A stretch of DNA of 15,790 nt from Thiomonas sp. (GTDB lineage: Bacteria > Pseudomonadota > Gammaproteobacteria > Burkholderiales > Burkholderiaceae_C): positions 1 to 15,790 of the forward strand of contig JAQTVS010000024.1 in assembly GCA_028706735.1 (NCBI GenBank), read 5' to 3'. Shown here one piece after another: positions 6,249 to 14,370 of the stretch. Below the pieces are notes generated by a model. That model was not told the origin of the DNA. It did not search any database and saw nothing but the letters and a program-made list of their open reading frames with translations. The position numbers and the translations under genes were made by a program. Numbering within the stretch: position 1 is the stretch's first letter; each line of letters starts with the position of its first letter.

Positions 6249-7439
6249 TCAATGGACGGCCGCAAGGCGCTCGGCCTCGCTGCTCTGCGCCTGCAGCAGC
6301 GGCAGGACATGCTGTCGCAGCGCGTCGAGCGCGGCATCGATCTCGTCCGCGGTGGTGTCGCGGCCGAGAGAAAAACGCACGCCGCAGAGTGCGTGTTGCG
6401 GGCTCTCTCCCATCGCCAGCAGCACGTGCGACGGCTGATTGCCGCCTGCGCTGCAGGCCGCGCCAGAGGCGGCGATGATGTCTGCGCGCTCCAGCGCGTG
6501 CAGCACGCGTTCGGCCAGCAGTTGGCCAAACCGCACCAGCGTGGTGTTGGGCAAACGCGGCCCGGCGGCGCCATAGAGGCGCACTGCGCGATGCGCCGCC
6601 GCGATGTGCAGCACACCCGACTCCAAGCGCTGGCGCAGCGCCGCCATGCCCGCAAGATCCGCAGCCAGACAACGATGCATGCGCTCGGCAGCGGCGGCGA
6701 AACCGACGATCCCCGGCAGGTTTTCCGTGCCGCCACGCCGTCCGCGCTCTTGCCGCCCCGCCTGCAGCCCCGGCCAGTCCAGCCCCTTGCGCACGAGCAG
6801 CGCCCCCACGCCCTTGGGGCCGTTGAACTTGTGCGCGGAGACCGACCACAGATCCGCGCCACTGTCGGCGAAACGCAGTGAACTCTTGCCGACGAGTTGG
6901 GTGGCATCCACGTGGAGCAAGGCGCCCCGGGCATGCGCCAATTCGGCCAGTTCCTCCAGCGGCATGCAGACCCCGGTCTCGTTGTTCGCACCCATCACGC
7001 TGACCAGCGCCACGTCCGGCCCGATCAGAGCGCGCGCCGCGTTCATATCGAGCCGGCCTTCGCCGTCCACCGGAATCAGATCCACCGCATGCCCCGCCGC
7101 GCGCAGCCGCTCTGCCAGTGCCAGAGAGGATGGGTGCTCGACTGCTGACAACACCAGCCGCGGCCGTCCCTTTGCCGCTTCGCCGCGCCGCGGGTCGAGC
7201 GCACCGAGCAGGGCAATGTGGTTGGCCTCGGTCGCTCCGCTGGTGAACACCGGCTCGGCGGGATGGCAGCCCAGAGCTTGCGCCACGCGCGCCCGGGCGT
7301 CAGCCAGCACGCGGCGTGCCGCCTGCCCGGGGCCGTGGGTGGACGAGGGATTCGCCCAGGCCCGCTCAAGCACAGCGCACATTTCGTTGATGACTTCGGC
7401 GGCCACGGGGGTGGTGGCGTTGTGGTCGAGGTAGATCAT
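6249..7439 (-). CDS. nifS: Cysteine desulfurase NifS
   Basis: NifS uses PLP to take sulfur from cysteine as a protein persulfide for Fe-S clusters of nitrogenase and NifB. The 396-aa protein opens MIYLDHNATTPV, has His102 in SAVEHPS, the PLP Lys204 in SVSAHKFNGPKG, RRGGTEN (235-240), and the catalytic Cys329 in SGAACSAG. This is the class I (NifS/IscS) arrangement and length. The ATG overlaps the stop of the preceding gene as ATGA. The scaffold NifU, usually next to nifS, is absent from the window; the nif-type IscA a few genes upstream may be the nearest partner. Confidence 0.97.
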   Translation of the reverse strand: MIYLDHNATTPVAAEVINEMCAVLERAWANPSSTHGPGQAARRVLADARARVAQALGCHPAEPVFTSGATEANHIALLGALDPRRGEAAKGRPRLVLSAVEHPSSLALAERLRAAGHAVDLIPVDGEGRLDMNAARALIGPDVALVSVMGANNETGVCMPLEELAELAHARGALLHVDATQLVGKSSLRFADSGADLWSVSAHKFNGPKGVGALLVRKGLDWPGLQAGRQERGRRGGTENLPGIVGFAAAAERMHRCLAADLAGMAALRQRLESGVLHIAAAHRAVRLYGAAGPRLPNTTLVRFGQLLAERVLHALERADIIAASGAACSAGGNQPSHVLLAMGESPQHALCGVRFSLGRDTTADEIDAALDALRQHVLPLLQAQSSEAERLAAVH

Positions 7440-7801
7440 TGCCAAAACTCCCGCCCGCCATCGACGACCAGACGGTCGAGCACGTCGGACAGCCGCCGGC
7501 TGCGGGCACGCAGATCCCAGCTCTGGCGCGCATGATCGCGGGAGAACAGCAGCCAGCCTCCCTCGCCGTCCGGCGTCAGCCAGGCGATGGCGATGTCCCC
7601 GCCCTGCTTGTCGATCCTGCGCGAACAGTTGGGGCTGACGATCTTCCAGCCATCGCCTTCGGCTTCGACGCGCGGATGCACATAGCGGTAGCGACTGCGC
7701 TGCGCGATGGCGCGCTCGATGTGCGCCATCACCAGATCGCGCACCACGTCCGCGCCACGCGACGCATCGGCAAAGTCCTGGACGACGCGCAGCCTGCTCA
7801 T
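7436..7801 (-). CDS. Uncharacterised nif-operon protein, DUF3024-like (121 aa)
   Basis: A short helical N-terminus leads to a beta-rich domain: RYRYVHPRVEAEGDGWKIVSP, then NCSRRIDKQGGDIAIAWL, GGWLLFSRDHARQSW, and a helical end. The small beta-rich domain with charged strands recalls DUF3024 proteins, but I hold that only tentatively. One Cys (in SPNCSRR). The ATG at 7801 shares a TGATG overlap with the nifZ stop (a GTG one codon earlier is possible), and its own stop overlaps the nifS ATG, so it is translationally locked between nifZ and nifS. Function unknown. Confidence 0.82.
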   Translation of the reverse strand: MSRLRVVQDFADASRGADVVRDLVMAHIERAIAQRSRYRYVHPRVEAEGDGWKIVSPNCSRRIDKQGGDIAIAWLTPDGEGGWLLFSRDHARQSWDLRARSRRLSDVLDRLVVDGGREFWQ

Positions 7802-8130
7802 CACACCGTCTCGGCCGCGGGCGCTGAAACGGCGGCCGGCGCAAGTTCATCTTCCGTGCAGCCCAGCACGTGCTCACCGAAATCGACCACATAGATCGGC
7901 ATGTCGGCCTCGGCATGGTGGCCGATGCGCACGATCTCGCCCACGGCGCCCGCGGCGACGAGCATGGCGCCATCGTCCGCCTTCGGGTAGCTGCCGTCGT
8001 TGTGCAGATCGACCAGCGCCTGCACCTGCAGACCCCAGGGATACCTCGGCTGCCGGGGGGGATGCGGAAACACGGCGGCCACGTCTTGCGCCTCAGGCGC
8101 TCTCAGCTCGGCTGCATGGAATTCAGACAT
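7801..8130 (-). CDS. nifZ: NifZ-domain protein (second copy, 109 aa)
   Basis: After a Pro-rich N-terminal tail (1-33) the protein has the NifZ domain: WGLQVQALVDLHNDGSYP, then VGEIVRIGHHAEADMPIYVVDFG and VLGCTEDEL. The same order of motifs appears in the adjacent 130-aa protein, so the two are diverged tandem homologues. NifZ assists formation of the second P-cluster of the MoFe protein by acting on [4Fe-4S] precursor pairs. Its start overlaps the end of the other NifZ gene by 8 bp (ATG at 8130, stop at 8123), and its stop is shared with the next start in TGATG. Division of labour between the copies is unknown. Confidence 0.88.
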   Translation of the reverse strand: MSEFHAAELRAPEAQDVAAVFPHPPRQPRYPWGLQVQALVDLHNDGSYPKADDGAMLVAAGAVGEIVRIGHHAEADMPIYVVDFGEHVLGCTEDELAPAAVSAPAAETV

Positions 8131-8515
8131 GGCGTTCTCCTTCGGTGCTGGCTTGGACTGCGGCGCGTTCGTCGCCCGGAATGAAGCCGCGCAACTGCGC
8201 CAGTTTGCTGTCGCCGAGCCGCTCGATCAGCTCCGGCGGCAGCTTGTCGAGCGACATGAGTTCGCGCCCCTTCATGCCGACCAGGCACCCGGTGGCAACG
8301 AAATCGACGGCGTAGATGTAGTACTGCTGCAAAAACGTTCCCACCGACGTGACGTAGCCGATGTCGCCCTTGTTCACCAGCACCTCGCCGATCTCGCGGC
8401 CGCGGTACGTGCCGTCATTGCGCACGACATAGCGGCTGATGACGCGCTCGCCGAAATCGAACTGCGGCGGGCCTTCGAGCTCGACCACATCGCTGTCGCG
8501 GCTGATGTCAGCCAT
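8123..8515 (-). CDS. nifZ: NifZ family protein (130 aa)
   Basis: This is the closer match to classical NifZ: PQFDFGERVISRYVVRNDGTYRG (17-39), then VNKGDIGYVTSVGTFLQQYYIYAVDF (47-72) and VGMKGRELM (79-87), with a helical C-terminal tail to residue 130. Classical NifZ is about 100-160 aa. It is expected to act with the nitrogenase MoFe protein during P-cluster maturation. The ATG at 8515 overlaps the stop of the TPR-like gene by 8 bp, giving probable coupling. A longer upstream frame is only the shadow of that gene. Confidence 0.92.
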   Translation of the reverse strand: MADISRDSDVVELEGPPQFDFGERVISRYVVRNDGTYRGREIGEVLVNKGDIGYVTSVGTFLQQYYIYAVDFVATGCLVGMKGRELMSLDKLPPELIERLGDSKLAQLRGFIPGDERAAVQASTEGERHV

Positions 8516-9098
8516 GGATGGCTCCACGGCCCACGGGCGCCGTCGCCACCGGCGGGATGCGGGCGGCGTCACCGTCCAGCTCGTCCTCGTCTTCGTCATA
8601 GGGGTTGCGCTCGCGGCGCAGACGCACGGTTTCGAGCAGGGCGCCGCCGACCCGGTCTTCTGGGTCGAGCGCACGCAGCAGATCCAGGGCGTCGCGCGCC
8701 TCGTGCGCATCGCCCAGGCGCAGGCTGAGGTAGGCATACCCCTTGAGAGAAAACAGGAAAAAGCGCGTCGCCGGATCGTCCCGCGCGCCTGCCAGCGCCT
8801 TCGGAGGCACATCCCGCCACAACAACGGCAGACCCAGCGCCTGCGTGGCGACAAACAACGCGCGCCGCGCCACGTCGCGTGCGCAGGCAAGCTGGTGACC
8901 GTAGAAGTAATAGCGATACAGCGCAATCAGCACGGCCGGATGATCCGGCGCCAAGGCCAAGGCGCGCATCAATGCGGCCATGGCCAGGACGGGATCGGCG
9001 CGACGCACTCCGGCCTCCCGCAGAGTCTGTTCCAGCGGCTCGGGCAAGTCCTTGCCCAGAACCGCATCTCCAAAGTCCGGCTGAACGCGCGTGCTCAT
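8508..9098 (-). CDS. TPR-like helical protein in nif operon (196 aa)
   Basis: An all-helical protein with paired-helix repeats of TPR type: DPVLAMAALMRALALAPDHP (36-54) followed by AVLIALYRYYFYGHQLACARDVARRAL, then RFFLFSLKGYAYLSLRLGDAHEARDALDLL around 112-141 with LRALDPED closing the repeat. The C-terminus is acidic (NPYDEDEDELDGD, 165-177) and then disordered. No signal peptide. TPR proteins hold partner proteins, so an assembly or chaperone role for nitrogenase parts is plausible but inferred. ATG 9098 is chosen for the AGGCGG ribosome-like sequence upstream; TTG 9113 is possible. It lies 20 bp after iscA and overlaps nifZ. Confidence 0.85.
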   Translation of the reverse strand: MSTRVQPDFGDAVLGKDLPEPLEQTLREAGVRRADPVLAMAALMRALALAPDHPAVLIALYRYYFYGHQLACARDVARRALFVATQALGLPLLWRDVPPKALAGARDDPATRFFLFSLKGYAYLSLRLGDAHEARDALDLLRALDPEDRVGGALLETVRLRRERNPYDEDEDELDGDAARIPPVATAPVGRGAIHG

Positions 9099-9118
9099 GA
9101 TGTCCGCCTGCAAGCGCC

Positions 9119-9508
9119 TCAGCGGCGCAGCAGCGCGCTCATCGGCACGCTGGCCGCGGCGGGGATGGCCTCTGCGCCACCCGCGCTGGAGCAGCCACAG
9201 GAACTTGCCGCCGGACTGCGCACGCTGAGCCCGGACTGCATCGGCGTGTCGATGAAGTCGAGCGTCGCGCCCTCCAGCAGCAGACGGCTCTCGGCTGGAA
9301 GAAAAAGCTGCAACCCCTCGCCCGCGTTGAAAACCTCGTCATCGGCCTCCGGAGCGGCCTCAGCATTGAATTCGGTGCTGTAGCCCGAGCAGCCCCCGGC
9401 GCTGACCAGCAGGCGGAAGCCCGCCCCCGCGGGCAGGCCGGAGAATCGGACAATGCGGCGCATGAATTTTTCCGCCGCCGGCGTGATAGTGAGATGGGTC
9501 AGGGCCAT
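9119..9508 (-). CDS. iscA: Nif-type IscA (HesB/IscA family) Fe-S carrier
   Basis: A 129-aa A-type carrier. Ligand cysteines are Cys40 (SAGGCSGYS) and the CGC pair Cys104/Cys106, the usual three. The first strands (LTITPAAEKFMRRIV) and SGYSTEF are standard. It is longer than housekeeping IscA (about 107 aa) because of a 20-residue Ala/Ser-rich tail after CGC. It should carry or donate Fe-S clusters, or iron, to nitrogenase-related proteins; with no nifU in the window it may be the main Fe-S carrier encoded here. ATG 9508 has a GGAGA ribosome site 7 nt away. Lies 31 bp after the ferredoxin gene. Confidence 0.93.
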   Translation of the reverse strand: MALTHLTITPAAEKFMRRIVRFSGLPAGAGFRLLVSAGGCSGYSTEFNAEAAPEADDEVFNAGEGLQLFLPAESRLLLEGATLDFIDTPMQSGLSVRSPAASSCGCSSAGGAEAIPAAASVPMSALLRR

Positions 9509-9539
9509 GAGTTGTCTCCGCGCAGATGGAATGATGGCT

Positions 9540-9734
9540 TCAGGCCTTGACAATGCAGCCATCGACCGGGCAGACCGCGACGCATTGCGGGCTGTCGAAC
9601 TGGTCTTCGCATTCGGTGCACTTGGCCGGGTCGATGATGTAGGTGCCGCCTTTTTCGCGGATGGCGGTGTTGGGGCATTCGGGCTCGCAGGCGGAGCAGC
9701 CGGTGCAGGTTGAAGCGATGATTTTCAGTGCCAT
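9540..9734 (-). CDS. fdxN: 2[4Fe-4S] ferredoxin (FdxN-like) after nifB
   Basis: A 64-aa bacterial ferredoxin with Cys10-x2-Cys13-x2-Cys16-x3-Cys20-Pro for the first half and Cys39-x2-Cys42-x8-Cys51-x3-Cys55-Pro for the second; the eight-residue gap is the Alvin-type insertion. Cys60 is extra. FdxN proteins encoded next to nifB support NifB activity and FeMo-co synthesis, probably by giving electrons to the radical SAM enzyme. It starts 33 bp after nifB with a strong AGGAGA ribosome site, as part of the nifB operon. Confidence 0.94.
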   Translation of the reverse strand: MALKIIASTCTGCSACEPECPNTAIREKGGTYIIDPAKCTECEDQFDSPQCVAVCPVDGCIVKA

Positions 9735-9767
9735 GATGATCTCCTGGTGTCGCTGCTGGATGAAAGC

Positions 9768-11339
9768 TCAGGCCGCCGCAGTGAAAGCGCCCTGACGGAT
9801 GGTGGCGTCACCACGCGGGGTGTGGCGCAACTCGCCGTTGGCGATGCGCTGACGGTACTTGGCGAACCAGCTCAGCGCGGCCTTCTCGATGTATTCATGG
9901 GCGTACTCGTCCACCGGCTCGATGCCAGCGGCCATCAACTCGTCGCGCGGGCAGGCGCCGATCTTGGCCACCAGCACGGCGTGGCAGTCGTTGATGGCGT
10001 TGACGATGGACGGCAACTGCTCGTCCTCGCCATAGCCGCCCTGGCAATACAGATCGACGCGGCGATGGCCGACGAACATCGCCGCGTCCTTGCGCACCTG
10101 AAAAATCTGAAACTCGGTGGCGTGGCCGAAATGCTGGTTCACCTTGCCGTGGCCTTCCGTGGCCACCGCCAGCAGCACCTGCATGTCGGGGTCCACGTTC
10201 TCCAGATCCAGCGCGGCGGCCAGGGCGTCCACCTTCGCCTGGTGTTGCGACTGGCGCTCCTGCTCCACCTTCTCCTGGTAAGCCCGGCGCTTGTCGAGGT
10301 CGTACACCACTTCCATGTTCTCGATCTTGTCAAGCGTGAATTCCTCGCTGCGGTCCTCGCCCAGCAGCCCCACGGCATCAGCTCGGCACTGGCGGCAATG
10401 GCGCATCAGATTGGCGCCGCCCATGCAGGCGTCCTGCACGGCTTTCAGCTCTTGTGCCGTGGGGCCGCGCTGGCCGGTGAGGCCGAAGACGGTGCCATGC
10501 TCCGCCTCGCTGATCAGCGGCATGATGTTGTGCAGGAAGGCGCCGCGCTTCTTCACCTCACGGTTCACCTCGATCAGGTGTTTGTCGTTGATGCCGGGGA
10601 TCAACACCGAATTGATCTTCGTGAGCACGCCGCGCGCGGTCAGCATTTCCAGCCCGAGCATTTGGCGTTCATGCAAGATGCGCGCGGCTTCTACGCCAGT
10701 CACACGCTTGTGGTCCCAGAAAATCCACGGATAAATCTTGGCGCCGATCTCAGGATCGACCATATTGATGGTGATGGTGACGTGATCAATGTTGTGCTTG
10801 CAGATCTCGTCCACCATGTCGGGCAGGGCCAGGCCGTTGGTGGACAGGCACAGCTTGATGTCGGGCGCCTTCTCGCTGAGCGCACGCATGGTGTCGAACG
10901 TTTTTTTCGGATTGGCCAGCGCATCGCCCGGCCCTGCAATACCCAGCACCGTCATCTGCGGAATCTCGCTGGCAACGGCCAGCACCTTCTTCACCGCCTG
11001 TTCCGGCGTGAGCTTCTGGCTGACCACGCCAGGACGCGATTCGTTGGAACAGTCGTACTTGCGGTTGCAGTAATTGCACTGGATGTTGCACGCCGGCGCC
11101 ACCGCCACATGCATGCGGGCGAAGTGGTGATGCGCTTCTTCGGAATAACAGGGGTGGTTCTTGACCTTGTCCCAGATCTCGGCCGGCATGTCGTCCGGGC
11201 CGCCCGACGAGCCGCAGCTCGCCTTGCCTTCCCCGCCTTCGCTGGAACAGCCGCCGCCAGAGTCCGGCAGAGTCATGGAAACGGCCCGCTTGGTGCGCAG
11301 CAGATCACCCAGGGCGACGGTGGCAGTCGGAGCGTTCAT
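9768..11339 (-). CDS. nifB: NifB, radical SAM FeMo-cofactor core (NifB-co) synthase with NifX-like domain
   Basis: NifB fuses two [4Fe-4S] clusters and inserts the central carbide to make NifB-co. The 523-aa protein has a Gly/Ser/Cys-rich N-terminus (about 27-47), the radical SAM motif Cys84-x3-Cys88-x2-Cys91, [12 protein letters not shown] (133-144), [10 protein letters not shown] (277-286), [11 protein letters not shown] with Cys315 and Cys318 (substrate-cluster ligand region), and a C-terminal NifX/NafY-like domain from about 387 ([13 protein letters not shown] onward), the fusion usual in proteobacteria. ATG 11339 has a GAGG ribosome site about 7 nt upstream and is only about 26 nt from the predicted transcription start; an in-frame upstream ATG at 11414 would lie above the promoter. 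It heads the long minus-strand operon. Confidence 0.98.
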   Translation of the reverse strand: MNAPTATVALGDLLRTKRAVSMTLPDSGGGCSSEGGEGKASCGSSGGPDDMPAEIWDKVKNHPCYSEEAHHHFARMHVAVAPACNIQCNYCNRKYDCSNESRPGVVSQKLTPEQAVKKVLAVASEIPQMTVLGIAGPGDALANPKKTFDTMRALSEKAPDIKLCLSTNGLALPDMVDEICKHNIDHVTITINMVDPEIGAKIYPWIFWDHKRVTGVEAARILHERQMLGLEMLTARGVLTKINSVLIPGINDKHLIEVNREVKKRGAFLHNIMPLISEAEHGTVFGLTGQRGPTAQELKAVQDACMGGANLMRHCRQCRADAVGLLGEDRSEEFTLDKIENMEVVYDLDKRRAYQEKVEQERQSQHQAKVDALAAALDLENVDPDMQVLLAVATEGHGKVNQHFGHATEFQIFQVRKDAAMFVGHRRVDLYCQGGYGEDEQLPSIVNAINDCHAVLVAKIGACPRDELMAAGIEPVDEYAHEYIEKAALSWFAKYRQRIANGELRHTPRGDATIRQGAFTAAA

Positions 11340-11375
11340 CGGGTACCTCGTCAGTTGGTAGTTCAACCACTGCAT

Positions 11376-11391
11376 AGCGAGACCCGTGCCA
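11376..11391 (-). promoter_or_regulatory. sigma-54 promoter of nifB
   Basis: On the minus strand TGGCACGGGTCTCGCT keeps a perfect -24 TGGCAC, the 5-base spacer and the -12 GC, with one deviation (TCGC for TTGC). Start of transcription is expected near 11365, giving a 26-nt leader to the nifB ATG. It has a NifA site about 45 bp upstream. Confidence 0.85.
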
Positions 11392-11408
11392 GCATGAATT
11401 TCGTTGTT

Positions 11409-11421
11409 ATTCAATTAGTTA
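11409..11421. promoter_or_regulatory. Candidate IHF site in the nifB promoter
   Basis: ATTCAATTAGTTA matches WATCAANNNNTTR at 12 of 13 positions and lies in a locally AT-rich patch between the nifB -24 box and the NifA site, the expected place for IHF-assisted looping. Confidence 0.45.
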
Positions 11422-11435
11422 CATCGTTTCCCGGA

Positions 11436-11451
11436 TGTTGCCTTAGCGACA
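11436..11451. promoter_or_regulatory. NifA upstream activator sequence of nifB
   Basis: TGT at 11436-11438 and ACA at 11449-11451 with exactly 10 bases between. It is about 70-85 bp upstream of the predicted nifB transcription start, a common NifA-site distance. Confidence 0.75.
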
Positions 11452-11503
11452 AAGGCGACACTGGGCTTGTCGGCTTGCGACCAATGCAGTGCAGCAGGCG
11501 GCC

Positions 11504-11575
11504 CCGCAGTGTCCGCAGTGTCCGCAGTGTCCGCAGTGTCCGCAGTGTCCGCAGTGTCCGCAGTGTCCGCAGTGC
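11504..11575. repeat. 9-bp tandem repeat (minisatellite), about 8 copies
   Basis: Seven exact copies of CCGCAGTGT in direct tandem (11504-11566) and an eighth differing only in the last base (to 11575). The unit length is a multiple of three, so any frame across it stays open. It lies just upstream of the nifB control elements and downstream of cyaY. Such exact arrays tend to vary in copy number by slippage. Confidence 0.95.
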
Positions 11576-11712
11576 CAGCCTTGCGCCGGGTCGGAAAAGT
11601 GTTCGGCGCCCTGATGCCCGGCGACTATCGACACAAAGGGTCTGAAAGGTGTGCAACCCGGCTTGCCACTGCCTGTCGGACCAGGCGCGGCGCGCCAAGG
11701 CACGATGGGCGA

Positions 11713-12030
11713 TCAGGTCAACTGCAGAACCGGGCCGCCTTGTGCGGTGACCGCGGCTTGGAGCAGGGCCTGAAAGCCCTGCCCCGTGCGGGTATCCAGC
11801 CACTGCTGTGCGGAGCAGCGGAAATGATGCGCCCCTGACTTGCTCGCCAGCCACAGCTCCTGCAGAGGCGCTTGCAGGTTGATGATGATCTTCTCTTTGT
11901 TGTCGAGTGCGAGTGTGAGCACTGCGCCATCGCGCCGCGTGTCGAGACCGGCCCTGTCCGCAGCCGCTTCCACGGCGGCGAGCATGGCCTCGGCAAGCCG
12001 GAAGTAATCACTCTGTGGCATGGCGGTCAC
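11713..12030 (-). CDS. cyaY: Iron donor protein CyaY (bacterial frataxin)
   Basis: A 105-aa frataxin-fold protein. It begins (M)PQSDYFRLAEAML, aligning with the first helix of E. coli CyaY, and has the signature KIIINLQAPLQELWLASKSGAHHF (about 47-70) and a WLDTRTGQGF segment near the end; length matches E. coli CyaY (106 aa). CyaY binds iron and the cysteine desulfurase and tunes Fe-S cluster assembly. Its place between nifA and nifB suggests a copy that serves NifS and nitrogenase, which is inference. GTG 12030 is given because GAGGAGG lies 8 nt upstream; ATG 12021 fits the family start better and is only three codons in. No sigma-54 promoter was seen directly upstream; it may be read with nifA. 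Confidence 0.93.
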   Translation of the reverse strand: MTAMPQSDYFRLAEAMLAAVEAAADRAGLDTRRDGAVLTLALDNKEKIIINLQAPLQELWLASKSGAHHFRCSAQQWLDTRTGQGFQALLQAAVTAQGGPVLQLT

Positions 12031-12093
12031 GAAACGGCCCTCCTCGCCATTCTCGCCTCCACCTCGCGGCTTGCAGGCCGCCCGGATTCGGCA

Positions 12094-12127
12094 GGCCAGC
12101 GAACACGCGCAGGCGTGTTCGCTGGCC
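12094..12127. terminator. Strong hairpin between nifA and cyaY (possible terminator)
   Basis: GGCCAGCGAACACGC (12094-12108), loop GCAG, then the exact reverse complement (12113-12127): a perfect 15-bp stem in the 151-bp gap between the nifA stop and cyaY start. No T-run follows on either strand, so it is not a classical intrinsic terminator. It could stop or pause transcription, protect the nifA mRNA 3' end, or be an operator. Confidence 0.6.
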
Positions 12128-12181
12128 CAATCCCGTCCCCGAGGGAGTTGCGCGCGCCTTCCAAGCGGCCGTGCGGAGCGC

Positions 12182-13879
<1,698 letters not shown>

Positions 13880-13995
13880 GGTGCACCTCCTGCCGCACAA
13901 CGGCGAAACAATCGCCCCAGTGCTGCGCCATCGGCCTTGCTTTGCGCCGACATTGTGCACGCGACGCAAGCCGCCATGCCTGTCTGCACCATCGC

Positions 13996-14011
13996 AGCAG
14001 GATTCATGCCG
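13996..14011 (-). promoter_or_regulatory. Weak sigma-54-like element upstream of nifA
   Basis: On the minus strand CGGCATGAATCCTGCT has the correct GG-N10-GC spacing but deviates at the first base and in the -12 box (CTGC for TTGC). It lies in the 185-bp gap between fixX and nifA and would give a leader of about 105 nt. No perfect TGT-N10-ACA lies upstream within 200 bp. nifA may instead be read through from fix genes. Confidence 0.3.
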
Positions 14012-14064
14012 GATGTGTCGTTGGCTCCCATTGGATGGCTTGCTCGGAGGGCACGGTACTCCAT

Positions 14065-14370
14065 TCAGCCGAACTTGAACAGGATGCCATGGCCGCCGCG
14101 CGGGTATTCCCATGCGACGTTTTCATGTTCGCTGCAGATCACCCGGCAACTGCCGCATTCGAGACAGCCGTCGGTGATCAGGGTGACGGTGCCATTGCCT
14201 TCCGCCGTATAGCACGATGCCGGGCAGATATAGGTGCAGGCCTGGTTGACGCACTCGTTGCTGCAGACGTCGGGCTGCTTGATGCGGATGTGCGGCCTGC
14301 CGTGATCGACCCGGTAGCGGTTCTGGAACAGCTTTTCCTCGACATTGACTGAAATCGCAGCGGCGCTCAT
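14065..14370 (-). CDS. fixX: FixX, ferredoxin-like subunit of the FixABCX electron-bifurcating complex
   Basis: A 101-aa ferredoxin-like protein with cysteines at 36, 40, 45, 49, 53, 69, 72, 75 and 79. The second motif, Cys69-x2-Cys72-x2-Cys75-x3-Cys79, is a clear [4Fe-4S] site; the first set, in [18 protein letters not shown], is typical of FixX. FixX takes electrons in the quinone branch of FixABCX, which bifurcates NADH electrons to quinone and to ferredoxin/flavodoxin for nitrogenase. Its ATG overlaps the fixC stop as ATGA. nifA follows after 185 bp. Confidence 0.96.
   Translation of the reverse strand: MSAAAISVNVEEKLFQNRYRVDHGRPHIRIKQPDVCSNECVNQACTYICPASCYTAEGNGTVTLITDGCLECGSCRVICSEHENVAWEYPRGGHGILFKFG

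Larger units (their letters stand above)
11340..11712. other. Region between nifB and cyaY (373 bp, no convincing gene)
   Basis: It holds the nifB promoter, a possible IHF site, a NifA site and an 8-unit 9-bp minisatellite. Several frames are open across it on both strands because the repeat lacks stop codons in all frames; none has a good ribosome site or known domain, so no CDS is called. One minus-strand frame (11443-11703) would encode a His-Cys-Gly repeat; see findings. I saw no U-tract terminator for cyaY. Confidence 0.6.

Noticed and set aside
11405..11423. TGT...ACA pair near the nifB promoter
   Set aside because: Spacing is 13 bases, not 10; the site at 11436-11451 fits properly.
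11504..11575. CRISPR array
   Set aside because: Units are 9 bp with no spacers; it is a simple tandem repeat.
9747..11645. 632-codon plus-strand frame opposite nifB
   Set aside because: Antisense of nifB and the minisatellite; His/Val/Leu-rich shadow with repeated Arg-Ser-Val at the end from the 9-bp repeat.
13965..13982. Second -24/-12-like sequence upstream of nifA (GGCATGG...TTGC on the minus strand)
   Set aside because: Good boxes, but the spacing is one base too long for sigma-54.
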